The notes: generated by a model not told the origin, from the sequence alone. A stretch of DNA of 36,667 nucleotides from an uncultured Ruminococcus sp. (GCA_900752785.1 CAADWP010000165.1:1-36667); one strand, 5' to 3'; shown: positions 23,799 to 32,133, counted from the first letter of the stretch. Made by a program: numbers and translations.

Positions 23799-25172
23799 AT
23801 GTTTATCGGCAGAGAAAAAGAACTCAGACAGTTGAATACCGAGCTTTCTTCATGGAAACGCAAAACGGCGGTGCTGGTCTACGGCAAGCGCAGGGTCGGA
23901 AAATCCACGCTTTTGAGCGAAGCTGCAAAGCACTTTGAGGGTGTTGTCATCAACCATATGTGCGTGACAAGCACCTTTGAGGGCAATATGGAGCTGATCT
24001 ATCAAAGCGTTTCGGAGGGGCTTGGACTGCCGAATATCCGCTTCGGCTCTCTGTTTGAGATGATGGACTACCTAAAAACGCTTGATAAAAAAATACTGCT
24101 CATCATTGACGAATACCCATACCTCAAGCAGACCAAAAAGAAAAACGAAGTCGATTCGTATATGCAGGCGGTCATCGACAGGCTGCCCGAAAATGTCAAG
24201 CTGGTGCTTTGCGGTTCGTATATCACGGTGATGAAGGAACTGCTCGAAGAGGGCAACCCGCTGTTCGGCAGGTTCTCGCTGATTCAGCATATCCGTGATT
24301 TCGACTACCTTGACGCAGCGAAATTCTATCCGGAGCTTGACATTCGGGACAAGATCGCTTTCTATGCCGTGTTCGGAGGAAGTCCCTATGTTCTGGAAAA
24401 TCTTGATACGGGTCTGACTATTCGGGAAAACATCGAGCGTCTGCTGCTGCCTGAAACGGGTCTGGTGCGTTCACACATCGAAAATGTCATGCTCAAAGAG
24501 ATACAGAAGACATTCGATGCGAGGATATTGGAAATTCTCGGCAACGGCAAGAAGCGTTACAGTGAGATACGGGACAAAATTATAAGCAGCGAGACGGGTC
24601 TGCTCGATAAGCAGTTGAAGATTTTGCTCGACATGGAGACCATTCAGAAGACCGAGCCGATCAACCGCCGGAATGACAAGAAAAAACAGTTCTATGAGAT
24701 CGTGGATAATCTGATGCGGTTCTATTTCACGTTCATTTTTGGCAAGGCAGGAACGATTGCCCGTATTGGCGAGGAGCAGTTCTACAACCGAAATATTGAT
24801 GCTGTACTGGAGCAATTCGTCAGCAGACGACTTGAAGGCATCGCTCTGCAATACTTTCACAGAGCCGCTATGCTGAGCAAATACCCCGATATTGACGATT
24901 TCGGCAGCTATTGGTACGATGATCCTGCCACCAAGACCAACGGCGAGTTTGACTGCGTGATACGGCGTGGGGAGCTGTATGATTTCTACGAATGCAAATA
25001 CTTCGACCGACCTATGACGCTTGAAGAATGCCGTCAGGAAAAGGAACAGCTTGACAGCATCAAAGGCATCACCGTGTCGGGCGTGGGATTTGTCTGCACG
25101 GGTGGATTTGCGTCTGAAAAATCTGACGACTTTGAGTTAATCGACGGAAAAGCACTGTATTTCAACAAATGA
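23799..25172 (+). CDS. ATP-binding protein, archaeal ATPase/DUF234 family
   Basis: This 457-aa protein opens with FIGREKELRQLN, then Walker A YGKRRVGKST (about 28-37) and Walker B ILLIIDEYPYL (about 98-108), the layout of the archaeal-type ATPase family. The C-terminal part has the DUF234 look, ending in FDCVIRRGELYDFYECKYFD. That resembles a restriction-endonuclease-like strand with an E-x-K. Such proteins are common in Clostridia and Bacteroidetes genomes, and their function is poorly known. The ribosome site is weak (AAAGATGTGA). The gene is a single unit with its own strong, probably repressed promoter and a terminator 4 bases after the stop. Confidence 0.85.
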   Translation: MFIGREKELRQLNTELSSWKRKTAVLVYGKRRVGKSTLLSEAAKHFEGVVINHMCVTSTFEGNMELIYQSVSEGLGLPNIRFGSLFEMMDYLKTLDKKILLIIDEYPYLKQTKKKNEVDSYMQAVIDRLPENVKLVLCGSYITVMKELLEEGNPLFGRFSLIQHIRDFDYLDAAKFYPELDIRDKIAFYAVFGGSPYVLENLDTGLTIRENIERLLLPETGLVRSHIENVMLKEIQKTFDARILEILGNGKKRYSEIRDKIISSETGLLDKQLKILLDMETIQKTEPINRRNDKKKQFYEIVDNLMRFYFTFIFGKAGTIARIGEEQFYNRNIDAVLEQFVSRRLEGIALQYFHRAAMLSKYPDIDDFGSYWYDDPATKTNGEFDCVIRRGELYDFYECKYFDRPMTLEECRQEKEQLDSIKGITVSGVGFVCTGGFASEKSDDFELIDGKALYFNK

Positions 25173-25175
25173 AAA

Positions 25176-25210
25176 AAACCGCCGCTCAGGACGAACCTGA
25201 ACGGCGGTTT
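25176..25210 (+). terminator. Intrinsic terminator after the DUF234 ATPase gene
   Basis: AAACCGCCG-C-TCAGG pairs with CCTGA-A-CGGCGGTTT around a 5-base loop, with one internal mismatch. A-rich and T-rich flanks suggest it can act in both directions. Confidence 0.8.
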
Positions 25211-25217
25211 ATGATTC

Positions 25218-25296
25218 TTGTCACCCGATTTTGTCATCCGTCTTGTCATCCACTCAGAATTCAGGGTGACAAATGGGTGACAAATGGGTGACAAAT
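25218..25296. repeat. Iteron-like array: three TTGTCAYCC copies facing three GGGTGACAA copies
   Basis: TTGTCACCC (25218-25226) and TTGTCATCC (25231-25239, 25243-25251) are followed by three perfect tandem 11-mers GGGTGACAAAT (25264-25274, 25275-25285, 25286-25296). The two halves are inverse complements of one another. Such clustered repeats are typical of replication-initiator or recombinase binding sites. This one sits at the last accessory gene and 64 bases from the first chromosomal-looking gene. It is not a CRISPR, as it has no spacers. Confidence 0.7.
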
Positions 25297-25359
25297 CGTG
25301 TTTTTGAGTTATTTGGTAAATACTGTTGAATCTTCTGAATGTCAGAAAAACCACGTATT

Positions 25360-26361
25360 TTAGCCCTTCATAGCCTCTTCAACAGCAACTGCGCAGGCAA
25401 CAGTAGCGCCAACCATAGGATTGTTGCCCATACCGATAAGACCCATCATTTCAACGTGAGCGGGAACTGAAGAAGAACCTGCAAACTGAGCGTCAGAGTG
25501 CATACGACCCATAGTATCTGTCATACCATAGGAAGCAGGACCTGCAGCCATATTATCCGGGTGGAGAGTACGTCCTGTACCGCCGCCGGAAGCAACAGAG
25601 AAATACTTCTTGCCTGCGTCGGTACGCTCTTTTTTATAAGTACCTGCAACGGGATGCTGGAAACGTGTGGGGTTAGTGGAGTTACCTGTGATAGAAACGT
25701 CAACGTTTTCCTTCCACATGATAGCAACGCCTTCGGTTACATCGTTTGCACCGTAGCAGTTTACCTTAGCGCGGAGACCCTCGGAATAAGCCTTGCGGAA
25801 TACTTCCTTTACCTCACCTGTGTAGTAGTCCATTTCTGTCTCTACATATGTAAATCCGTTGATACGAGCAATGATCTGAGCGGCATCCTTACCGAGACCG
25901 TTAAGAATAACGCGGAGGGGCTTCTGACGAACCTTGTTAGCCTTTTCAGCGATACCGATAGCACCCTCGGCAGCGGCAAATGATTCGTGGCCTGCAAGGA
26001 ATGCAAAGCACTCTGTCTCTTCTTCAAGGAGCATTTTGCCGAGATTACCGTGACCAAGACCAACCTTACGCTGATCGGCAACAGAACCGGGGATGCAGAA
26101 TGCCTGAAGACCTTCGCCGATAGCAGCGGCAGCGTCGGCAGCCTTTGTGCAGCCTTTCTTTATAGCGATAGCGCAGCCTACAGTGTAAGCCCACTTAGCG
26201 TTTTCAAAGCAGATAGGCTGAATGCCCTCTACAAGCTTGTAAATGTCAAGACCTTTTTCCTTGCAGATATCTGCACATTCCTCGATAGTTTTGATGCCGT
26301 ACTGTTCGAGGACAGCGAGGATCTGCTTTTCGCGTCTCTCATATGATTCAAATAAAGCCAT
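25360..26361 (-). CDS. GGGtGRT family protein
   Basis: This 333-aa protein contains the family signature SGGGTGRTLHPDNMAAG (about 260-276) and a highly conserved C-terminal glycine- and methionine-rich stretch (HVEMMGLIGMGNNPMVGATV). The family is widespread in anaerobic Firmicutes and nearly always sits beside an IscU-like scaffold gene, as here (14 bases downstream of it). Its biochemical role is not established; a link to iron-sulfur or redox metabolism is suggested by its neighbour. AAGGAGGAG precedes the ATG. It is probably the first resident gene beyond the mobile element. Confidence 0.85.
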   Translation of the reverse strand: MALFESYERREKQILAVLEQYGIKTIEECADICKEKGLDIYKLVEGIQPICFENAKWAYTVGCAIAIKKGCTKAADAAAAIGEGLQAFCIPGSVADQRKVGLGHGNLGKMLLEEETECFAFLAGHESFAAAEGAIGIAEKANKVRQKPLRVILNGLGKDAAQIIARINGFTYVETEMDYYTGEVKEVFRKAYSEGLRAKVNCYGANDVTEGVAIMWKENVDVSITGNSTNPTRFQHPVAGTYKKERTDAGKKYFSVASGGGTGRTLHPDNMAAGPASYGMTDTMGRMHSDAQFAGSSSVPAHVEMMGLIGMGNNPMVGATVACAVAVEEAMKG

Positions 26362-26375
26362 TGTAGCGCTCCTCC

Positions 26376-27068
26376 TTATTCTTTTCTGGGGTCAACGATC
26401 TTAACGGCGTCTGCAACTCTGCCGTACTGACCCTTTGCTTTTTCTATCGCAGTGTTTGCGTCGTCGCCTGCCTTGATGAAGTCCATCATCTTGCCGAAGT
26501 TCACGAACTGATAGCCAATGATCTCGTTATCTTCGTTAAGAGCGATGCCGGTAACATAGCCGTCTGTCATTTCAAGATAACGGGGACCCTTTGCAAGAGT
26601 ACCGTACATTGTGCCGACCTGTGAACGAAGACCCTTTCCGAGATCTTCAAGACCTGCACCTACAACAAGACCGCCCTCAGAGAAAGCGCTCTGTGAACGA
26701 CCGTAAACGATCTGGAGGAAAAGCTCTCTCATTGCTGTGTTGATAGCGTCGCATACAAGGTCTGTATTGAGCGCTTCGAGGATAGTTCTGCCGGGAAGAA
26801 TTTCGGATGCCATAGCAGCGGAATGAGTCATACCTGAGCAGCCGATAGTCTCAACGAGACATTCCTGAATAACGCCCTCTTTAACGTTAAGCGTGAGCTT
26901 ACAGGTTCCCTGCTGAGGTGCGCACCAGCCGATTCCGTGTGTGAAGCCGGAAATATCCTTTATTTCCTTAGCCTTTACCCACTTAGCTTCCTCCGGAATA
27001 GGAGCAGCACCGTGTGCAACGCCTTGTGCGATCGGGCACATTGTTTCAACTTCGTGAGAATAAATCAT
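26376..27068 (-). CDS. IscU/NifU-like iron-sulfur cluster scaffold protein
   Basis: This 230-aa protein has the NifU N-terminal-type fold, with cysteines in CPIAQGVAHG, GWCAPQQGTC and VETIGCSGMTHSAAM, placed like cluster ligands of scaffold proteins. It is longer than IscU (about 130 aa) and is the form found with GGGtGRT proteins. I chose the ATG at 27066-27068 with AAGGAG about 6 bases upstream; the open frame extends 28 codons further without a ribosome site. It heads a two-gene operon. Confidence 0.82.
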   Translation of the reverse strand: MIYSHEVETMCPIAQGVAHGAAPIPEEAKWVKAKEIKDISGFTHGIGWCAPQQGTCKLTLNVKEGVIQECLVETIGCSGMTHSAAMASEILPGRTILEALNTDLVCDAINTAMRELFLQIVYGRSQSAFSEGGLVVGAGLEDLGKGLRSQVGTMYGTLAKGPRYLEMTDGYVTGIALNEDNEIIGYQFVNFGKMMDFIKAGDDANTAIEKAKGQYGRVADAVKIVDPRKE

Positions 27069-27095
27069 AAAAGTTCTCCTTTCATATCCAAGCAG

Positions 27096-27222
27096 CAAGC
27101 GTGACGCTTGACCTGTGCCGCGCTTCCGTTCGCTAATTTGTGCAGCTAACAAAAACGCGGTCTGGATGTAACGTTACGTTGCCATATACAATTATTATAC
27201 TACATTCTTCGTCAGAAATCAA
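27096..27222 (-). promoter_or_regulatory. Promoter and structured leader of the scaffold/GGGtGRT operon
   Basis: On the minus strand TTGATT (plus-strand 27217-27222) and TATAAT (27194-27199) are 17 bases apart. Downstream of the start point lies the palindrome GTAACGTTAC (27168-27177). The leader before the ribosome site contains the hairpin CAAGCG/CGCTTG (27096-27101, 27105-27110). The leader is about 120 bases long, so operator or RNA-level control is possible. It matches no riboswitch I recognise. Confidence 0.6.
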
Positions 27223-27267
27223 GAGTTTTTTGGACAAATTTTGATATCTCTGAAAACAATTAATTAC

Positions 27268-27297
27268 TTGACTGTCAATGTAAAAAAATGTTATAAT
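27268..27297 (+). promoter_or_regulatory. Promoter of a short intergenic transcript
   Basis: TTGACT (27268-27273) and TATAAT (27292-27297) are 18 bases apart. The only things downstream before a terminator at 27389 are about 85 bases and a 23-codon frame. Confidence 0.6.
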
Positions 27298-27303
27298 AAT
27301 TAT

Positions 27304-27425
27304 ACAAATTAAAATGTTCTATGCATATCTTTCAGGCAACGGTATGGAAAAGGACATTAAAGTCTGGCTGAAAAACTTAAATTAATAAAAATACCGGCTG
27401 AACAATTTCTTCTTAGCCGGTATTT
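27304..27425 (+). ncRNA. Candidate small RNA or small-peptide transcript with its own terminator
   Basis: Between the promoter at 27268-27297 and the hairpin at 27389-27425 a transcript of about 120 bases is expected. It contains an ATG frame of 23 codons (27314-27385), beginning MFYAYLSGNG, but with no ribosome site, so a small RNA is at least as likely as a peptide. It ends well before the proS promoter. I recognise no known RNA family. Confidence 0.35.
27389..27425. terminator. Intrinsic terminator upstream of proS
   Basis: AAATACCGGCT (27389-27399) and AGCCGGTATTT (27415-27425) form an 11-bp perfect stem with a 15-base loop and A/T-rich flanks. It can end the short transcript and also insulate proS. 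Confidence 0.8.
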
Positions 27426-27448
27426 AAATTTGTTTTCTAAAAATTTAA

Positions 27449-27477
27449 TTGACAACTAATGCCAAAAATGATATAAT
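27449..27477 (+). promoter_or_regulatory. Consensus promoter of proS
   Basis: TTGACA (27449-27454) and TATAAT (27472-27477) are 17 bases apart. The leader to the ATG is only about 50 bases, too short for a T-box. Confidence 0.8.
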
Positions 27478-27535
27478 ATAGGGAATAAAACAATCTGTAT
27501 GTGAAGATTGTAAATTAATGAAAAGAGGTTCATTT

Positions 27536-28978
27536 ATGGCAAAGGATAAAAAAATGGTTACCGCTATTACCTCTATGGACGAAGATTTTGCCCAGTGGTA
27601 TACCGATATATGTAAAAAAGCCGAGCTTGTCGAGTATACAAGCGTTAAGGGATGCATGGTAATTCGTCCCTACGGTTACGCAATATGGGAAAACATTCAG
27701 CGCATTCTTGACGGTATGTTCAAGGATACCGGTCATGAAAACGTTTGTATGCCAATGTTCATCCCCGAAAGTTTGCTTCAAAAGGAAAAAGATCATGTAG
27801 AGGGATTTGCTCCCGAGGTCGCATGGGTAACTCACGGAGGAAGCGAAAAGCTTGAAGACAGGCTATGCGTCCGTCCGACATCCGAAACGCTTTTTTGCGA
27901 GCATTATGCAAATATAATCCATTCCTACCGCGATCTACCTAAGCTCTATAATCAGTGGGTAAGCGTTGTCCGCTGGGAAAAGACGACCCGTCCTTTCCTC
28001 CGTTCAAGAGAATTTCTCTGGCAGGAGGGTCATACCATCCATGCTACCGCTGAGGAGGCTGTCGAGGAGACAGAGCGTATGCTAAACGTATATGCTGATT
28101 TCTGCGAAAACGCTCTCGCGATGCCTGTTATCAAGGGTAAAAAAACCGAAAGCGATAAATTTGCCGGAGCTGTTTCGACCTACGCTATTGAGGCTCTTAT
28201 GCATGACGGCAAAGCGCTTCAAGCGGGAACCTCTCATTATTTTGGCGACGGATTTGCTCAGGCTTTTGATATTCAATACACCGATAAAGAAAATAAACGT
28301 GTTTTCCCGCATCAGACAAGCTGGGGAGTTACTACCCGTCTTATCGGCGCAGTTATTATGACACACGGCGATAACGAGGGACTTGTGCTTCCGCCTGCAA
28401 TTGCTCCGATCCAGGCTGTTATCATTCCTATTGCTCAGCATAAGGAGGGCGTTCTCGATAAGGCAAACGAACTGAAAGAGCGTCTTGCAAAGTCGGGATG
28501 TCGCGTAAAGCTTGACGACAGCGAAAATTCTCCCGGCTGGAAATTCTCGGAATACGAGATGAAGGGCGTTCCTGTGCGTGTTGAGATCGGTCCCAAGGAT
28601 ATTGAAGCAGGTCAGTGTGTGATCGCGTCTCGCTGGAACGGTGAAAAGGTCGTTGTGTCTCTTGAAAAGCTGGAGGAGACAGTGGCGCAGAAGCTTATCG
28701 AGGCGCGTGACGGAATGTTCAGCAAGGCTATGGAAAATCGTTCAAGAAGAACCTATTCCTGTCAAACGATCGACGAGATAACAAAGTCGATTGAAGAAAA
28801 CGGCGACGGATTTGTCAAGGCAATGTGGTGCGGCGAAGAAGCCTGCGAGGACGAGGTCAAGGAAAAAACGGGCGTCGGTTCAAGATGCATTCCCTTTAAA
28901 CAGGAAAAACTCAGCGAAAAGTGCGTGTGCTGCGGAAAACCGGCTAAATGTATGGTTTACTGGGGCAAAGCATATTAA
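27536..28978 (+). CDS. proS: Prolyl-tRNA synthetase, archaeal/eukaryotic-type (ProS type 3)
   Basis: This 480-aa class II synthetase charges tRNA-Pro. It lacks the editing insertion of the long bacterial form and has the class II motif-2 region [21 protein letters not shown] (shown in part) and RPTSET upstream, as in the short archaeal-type enzymes common in Clostridia. The C-terminal zinc-like segment is visible ([15 protein letters not shown], then [18 protein letters not shown]). I chose the ATG at 27536 with AGAGG 7 bases upstream; an ATG 18 bases earlier has no ribosome site. It is a single-gene unit. Confidence 0.95.
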   Translation: MAKDKKMVTAITSMDEDFAQWYTDICKKAELVEYTSVKGCMVIRPYGYAIWENIQRILDGMFKDTGHENVCMPMFIPESLLQKEKDHVEGFAPEVAWVTHGGSEKLEDRLCVRPTSETLFCEHYANIIHSYRDLPKLYNQWVSVVRWEKTTRPFLRSREFLWQEGHTIHATAEEAVEETERMLNVYADFCENALAMPVIKGKKTESDKFAGAVSTYAIEALMHDGKALQAGTSHYFGDGFAQAFDIQYTDKENKRVFPHQTSWGVTTRLIGAVIMTHGDNEGLVLPPAIAPIQAVIIPIAQHKEGVLDKANELKERLAKSGCRVKLDDSENSPGWKFSEYEMKGVPVRVEIGPKDIEAGQCVIASRWNGEKVVVSLEKLEETVAQKLIEARDGMFSKAMENRSRRTYSCQTIDEITKSIEENGDGFVKAMWCGEEACEDEVKEKTGVGSRCIPFKQEKLSEKCVCCGKPAKCMVYWGKAY

Positions 28979-29029
28979 TAAAAGTTAAAGGGATATCTAA
29001 GTTTGGCGTATATAAATAATTCTTAGAAT

Positions 29030-29059
29030 AGCACTTCCGAACATCAGGTCGGAGGTGCT
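29030..29059. terminator. Hairpin after proS, probable terminator
   Basis: AGCACTTCCGA (29030-29040) pairs with TCGGAGGTGCT (29049-29059), with one G-U pair and an 8-base loop. The T run after it is poor, so terminator function is likely but not certain. Confidence 0.5.
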
Positions 29060-29070
29060 TGGCGTTATTA

Positions 29071-29099
29071 GTGACAATGCGGCTTCTTTGATGTATAAT
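29071..29099 (+). promoter_or_regulatory. Promoter of the dCTP deaminase gene
   Basis: GTGACA (29071-29076) and TATAAT (29094-29099) are 17 bases apart. The ribosome site GGAGG precedes the ATG at 29139. Confidence 0.6.
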
Positions 29100-29138
29100 G
29101 GTTACTAAGATAAATTTGAAATTTATGGAGGCATTAAT

Positions 29139-29675
29139 ATGATTCTATCTGATAAAACAATAACCCAAATGCTTAATGAAAAATTATTAATTATAAAGCC
29201 GTTGACTAAAGAACAAATACAGCCTGCAAGTGTAGACATAAGATTAGGAGATACTTTTAGTGTCGTTGATGATACTCCATCGGGTATAATTTCATTAGAC
29301 AGTCAAATAAAATATAAATCAATTAGTGCTGATACTTATTTGATACTACCGGGACAGTTTGTTCTGGCAACTACTATGGAGTATTTTGAATTGCCCAATA
29401 ACATGACTGCTTTTGTTGAAGGTAGAAGTTCACTTGGACGTATGGGTTTATTTATTCAAAATGCAGGTTGGGTAGATCCTGGTTTTAAAGGTGAAATAAC
29501 ATTAGAATTATTTAATGCAAACAGGTGTGCAATAGAGTTAAAAACCGGACGGAGAATAGGACAATTGGTATTTGCTCAAATGGACGATTTTGCTTTAAAT
29601 CCGTATAATGGAAAATATCAGGGACAGACTGGAGCAACAGGTTCAAAAGTATTTATGGATATAGATAAATTTTAA
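29139..29675 (+). CDS. dcd: dCTP deaminase
   Basis: This 178-aa enzyme converts dCTP to dUTP for dTTP synthesis, or directly to dUMP if bifunctional. Family motifs are clear: [11 protein letters not shown] near residue 30, [13 protein letters not shown] (about 91-103), and [19 protein letters not shown] (about 106-124). The last includes the catalytic glutamate region of the trimeric dUTPase-like fold. Sequence alone does not separate the mono- and bifunctional forms. GGAGG lies about 8 bases before the ATG. The gene is more AT-rich than its neighbours. Some dCTP deaminases act in phage defence, but nothing here sets this one apart from the housekeeping type. Confidence 0.93.
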   Translation: MILSDKTITQMLNEKLLIIKPLTKEQIQPASVDIRLGDTFSVVDDTPSGIISLDSQIKYKSISADTYLILPGQFVLATTMEYFELPNNMTAFVEGRSSLGRMGLFIQNAGWVDPGFKGEITLELFNANRCAIELKTGRRIGQLVFAQMDDFALNPYNGKYQGQTGATGSKVFMDIDKF

Positions 29676-29703
29676 TTTATGCGAATAATATAATGAATTA
29701 AAC

Positions 29704-29736
29704 AGCCCGAAAGCTTTTTTAAAATGCTTTCGGGCT
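29704..29736. terminator. Bidirectional terminator between dcd and the anti-sigma gene
   Basis: AGCCCGAAAGC (29704-29714) and GCTTTCGGGCT (29726-29736) form a perfect 11-bp stem around an AT-rich loop with T and A runs on either side. The two genes converge here. Confidence 0.85.
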
Positions 29737-29791
29737 TAAAAATTTTATATAGAAGTAAGACTAATGATTTTCATTTAATTTTGAATAATTA

Positions 29792-31330
29792 TTATTTTGT
29801 TCTTATTAATGGTGTTTCCGTATAACCGCGAAGATAAGGCCATGTTGAAGTCATAGAGAGTATGCATCCCTCGTTTGTAAGCGTAATTTTTCCTTTAATG
29901 GGATCTCCTGCCGCATCCGTTGCGGAAAATGCCAAATAACCGTCGCATATGCTCACTTCGTCGGATTCAACACAGGTGATGCGGTAAATATAAAGCTCAA
30001 CTTTATAAGAGCCGTCCGGGGATTTTGTGATCGTAATCCTTGGATCATGACTTCCGGCACTGTATTCGTATACGCCACTGTAATCATTGGGGTTATTGTG
30101 ATTTATAGCGGGGTTACTTTGATTGATAACTTCATAAATAGCGTTGGGGGCATAGTTTACGCGCTTATATTCTTCGTTTAGGCTCTTTAATGTATCCTTA
30201 TCAGTAAAATTAAATGAGAGCCCTGCTTCGGCAAGAGAATACGTATTAAATATGTCAAAGGTTCCCGGTTCTACGGCAAGTTCCGTAGCAACAACAAATC
30301 CCTGATAGAGAATTTCTCCCGTATTGCTGTAAATAAAATATTTTCCGTTTTGGTCAACCGTTATATATTTATTCTTGTCGCCGTCGGCGTTTTTCCAGAT
30401 ACCCAGCATTCTGTGGTAGTAATTCTGAGGCAGCGGTTCGTCGGGAGAATCGCTTTTTTTCGAATAATGAATACTTGACGCATAATCAATTGAGCAAAGA
30501 TCGACATCCGAATCAAAACGCAGGGAATATTGTTTGTTTTTAAAATCAAATATAATTCCGTAATTCTTTCCATAATAATCGTTAGAATTTGTGGGAAAGC
30601 ATATCGACTTGAGCATACCGCTGTCAAGACGTATCCCGTTAAGGTCATAAATTGTGTAGCCGCCAACGCCGTTCATAGAAATGAACGCTATTTCGGTGTT
30701 GCCGTTCTGTAAAAACCATGTTCCCTTTGTCTTGACAAAAACATCGTCCTCTGACGGAACAGCGGAAGCAGTAGTTTCTTGTGTTACAGGTTCGACGGTA
30801 TTTGTTTCGGAAGTTACGTCTGTATTCTGTTCCTTGGGATCAGCTTCGGAGGCTTGTGCGTTATCAGTATTTTGCTCGGTTGAAAAGAGGTTATTTCCGG
30901 AGCTTGTCTCAGTAAATCCGGTTGCCGTATTGTAGTTATTCTCTGTAAAATGATCGCCGCTGCTGTTAACTTCAGCGATCATCGCATTTGTAATTACGCT
31001 GTCGTCCGGGTTAAGATCTGTATTGCTGCTGCTGAAATTTTTGTTGATAAGCGCAACTCCGGCAGCGCTGATAATTATGGCGGCGCAGGCTGCGGCTGTT
31101 GAAATGCAGCGTATAAGCTTTGGCTTGGAGTAATTTTCCGTACCGGAAACGCGGGTCAGATCGGAAACAGCTTCGGCAGATACTGCTGCTCCCATTTTAT
31201 TTATGCAGCTTTCAGTTATTCTTTTTAAAGCTCCGCTGTTGAGAGCAGGAACATCCTGAGAGAGCCTTTCAACTTCGCTGTCGTTTAACTCGGGAATATG
31301 CAGAGCTTTTTTTTCTTTATATTTTTTCAT
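29792..31330 (-). CDS. Membrane-anchored putative anti-sigma factor with lipocalin-like extracellular repeats
   Basis: This 512-aa protein has a cytoplasmic N-terminal part of about 70 residues and one membrane segment (LIRCISTAAACAAIIISAAG, about 73-92). A Ser/Thr/Glu-rich linker follows, then an extracellular region from about residue 200. That region has at least three similar units built around TWFLQNGNTEIAF, GIWKNADGDKNKYITV and GVYEYSAGSHDPRITI, which look like small beta-barrel or lipocalin-like folds. The gene starts 4 bases after the ECF sigma gene, the usual place for its anti-sigma partner. The cytoplasmic part lacks a recognisable zinc motif. The anti-sigma role is inferred from position and topology. 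Confidence 0.7.
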   Translation of the reverse strand: MKKYKEKKALHIPELNDSEVERLSQDVPALNSGALKRITESCINKMGAAVSAEAVSDLTRVSGTENYSKPKLIRCISTAAACAAIIISAAGVALINKNFSSSNTDLNPDDSVITNAMIAEVNSSGDHFTENNYNTATGFTETSSGNNLFSTEQNTDNAQASEADPKEQNTDVTSETNTVEPVTQETTASAVPSEDDVFVKTKGTWFLQNGNTEIAFISMNGVGGYTIYDLNGIRLDSGMLKSICFPTNSNDYYGKNYGIIFDFKNKQYSLRFDSDVDLCSIDYASSIHYSKKSDSPDEPLPQNYYHRMLGIWKNADGDKNKYITVDQNGKYFIYSNTGEILYQGFVVATELAVEPGTFDIFNTYSLAEAGLSFNFTDKDTLKSLNEEYKRVNYAPNAIYEVINQSNPAINHNNPNDYSGVYEYSAGSHDPRITITKSPDGSYKVELYIYRITCVESDEVSICDGYLAFSATDAAGDPIKGKITLTNEGCILSMTSTWPYLRGYTETPLIRTK

Positions 31331-31334
31331 GTTA

Positions 31335-31892
31335 TCACCATTCTTTCTTTAAAAGATCCTTTAACCGTTTTCTTGCGCGGAGGCTTCGCTGCTGAACGGC
31401 TCCGACTGTCAATGAAAGAGCTTTTGCTGTTTCACGAATAGTGTGGTTATAATAATACTGGTGGATAATGATAGAAGAATCCGGTTCGTTTAATGACATT
31501 ATAGCGTTGTAAAGATCTTGATTATATACTTTATTTACGATACTTTCTTCAATATTTTCACCTGTCGGCGGCATACTGAAGCTTTCTTCATCAATAGAAT
31601 CCGTGACGCTTCGCCGATATGAAATTCGCCGATACGCGTCAATAGCAGAGCGCTTTGCAATAATGCTGATAAAGCTTTTTAAAGTGCCTTTTGTAAGCGA
31701 TAGCTTGTCAAGATTTTGAAAAACCTCTACGAAAATATCGCTGACGCAGTCCTCTATATCTGCCGAATCGGCGCAGAGATGGAGCTTATTTGCGGCAATA
31801 GCATAAACAAGATTGCCGTATTGATTTATTATTTGTTCATATGCTTGCTGCGGAGAACTCTTTATAAGCTCAAGTATTTCGGCGTCGTTCAT
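31335..31892 (-). CDS. ECF-type RNA polymerase sigma factor
   Basis: This 185-aa protein has region 2 (YGNLVYAIAANKL, DIEDCVSDIFVEVFQNLD, FISIIAKRSAIDAYRR) and region 4 (YYYNHTIRETAKALSLTVGAVQQR, shown for position) of ECF sigma factors. The pattern of aspartates and the DAYRR end of region 2.4 are typical. I chose the ATG at 31890-31892 with GGAGGTGG about 5 bases upstream. It is co-transcribed with the membrane protein that probably holds it inactive. A 12-bp palindrome lies about 45 bases before its start. Confidence 0.9.
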   Translation of the reverse strand: MNDAEILELIKSSPQQAYEQIINQYGNLVYAIAANKLHLCADSADIEDCVSDIFVEVFQNLDKLSLTKGTLKSFISIIAKRSAIDAYRRISYRRSVTDSIDEESFSMPPTGENIEESIVNKVYNQDLYNAIMSLNEPDSSIIIHQYYYNHTIRETAKALSLTVGAVQQRSLRARKRLKDLLKKEW

Positions 31893-31935
31893 ATTCCACC
31901 TCCGATTCAAAAAAATTTTCTGATGCGTTCTGAGT

Positions 31936-31947
31936 TTCACCGGTGAA
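31936..31947. promoter_or_regulatory. Perfect 12-bp palindrome upstream of the sigma factor gene
   Basis: TTCACCGGTGAA is a perfect palindrome about 45 bases upstream of the ECF start codon, a good place for a dimeric regulator. No single promoter stands out around it; autoregulation by the sigma factor is possible. Confidence 0.35.
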
Positions 31948-32040
31948 TTTGCCTCTGATATAACATTCGCATAAGGACAGAAAAAACTAACATTTTTTTG
32001 TATTTATCTGAAATATCGTACAATTTTTCAATTTTAAAAG

Positions 32041-32102
32041 TATACTCCCCTCTATTGCAAATGTTAATAATATTGCTGATATTTGCAGTAGGGGGGAGTA
32101 TA
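32041..32102. repeat. Long inverted repeat ending two bases before a promoter
   Basis: Two 22-base arms (32041-32062 and 32081-32102) pair over their full length with only two non-Watson-Crick positions, both G-U compatible, around an 18-base loop. Outer arms are TATACTCCCC and GGGGAGTATA, inner arms TGCAAAT and ATTTGCA. There is no T run, so it is a poor terminator. Its right arm ends just before the -35 box of the next gene. It may be an operator, a cruciform or a very short mobile repeat. Confidence 0.65.
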
Positions 32103-32104
32103 TA

Positions 32105-32133
32105 TTGACAAGTTATTATAACTATAGTATAAT
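32105..32133 (+). promoter_or_regulatory. Consensus promoter of the C_GCAxxG_C_C gene
   Basis: TTGACA (32105-32110) and TATAAT (32128-32133) are 17 bases apart; AAGGAGAG precedes the ATG at 32169. Confidence 0.8.

Noticed and set aside
24471..24860. 129-codon minus-strand frame inside the DUF234 ATPase gene
   Set aside because: Antisense shadow with no ribosome site or promoter.
25218..25296. Possible CRISPR array
   Set aside because: Repeats are 9-11 bases, tandem or in opposite orientation, with no spacers and no cas genes.
25498..25983. 161-codon plus-strand frame
   Set aside because: Antisense shadow of the highly conserved GGGtGRT gene.
27478..27535. T-box leader before proS
   Set aside because: The leader is only about 50 bases and shows no T-box core or antiterminator.
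29139..29675. dCTP deaminase as an antiphage defence gene
   Set aside because: It is in the resident part of the chromosome, has no defence neighbour in its transcript and shows the standard enzyme length and motifs.
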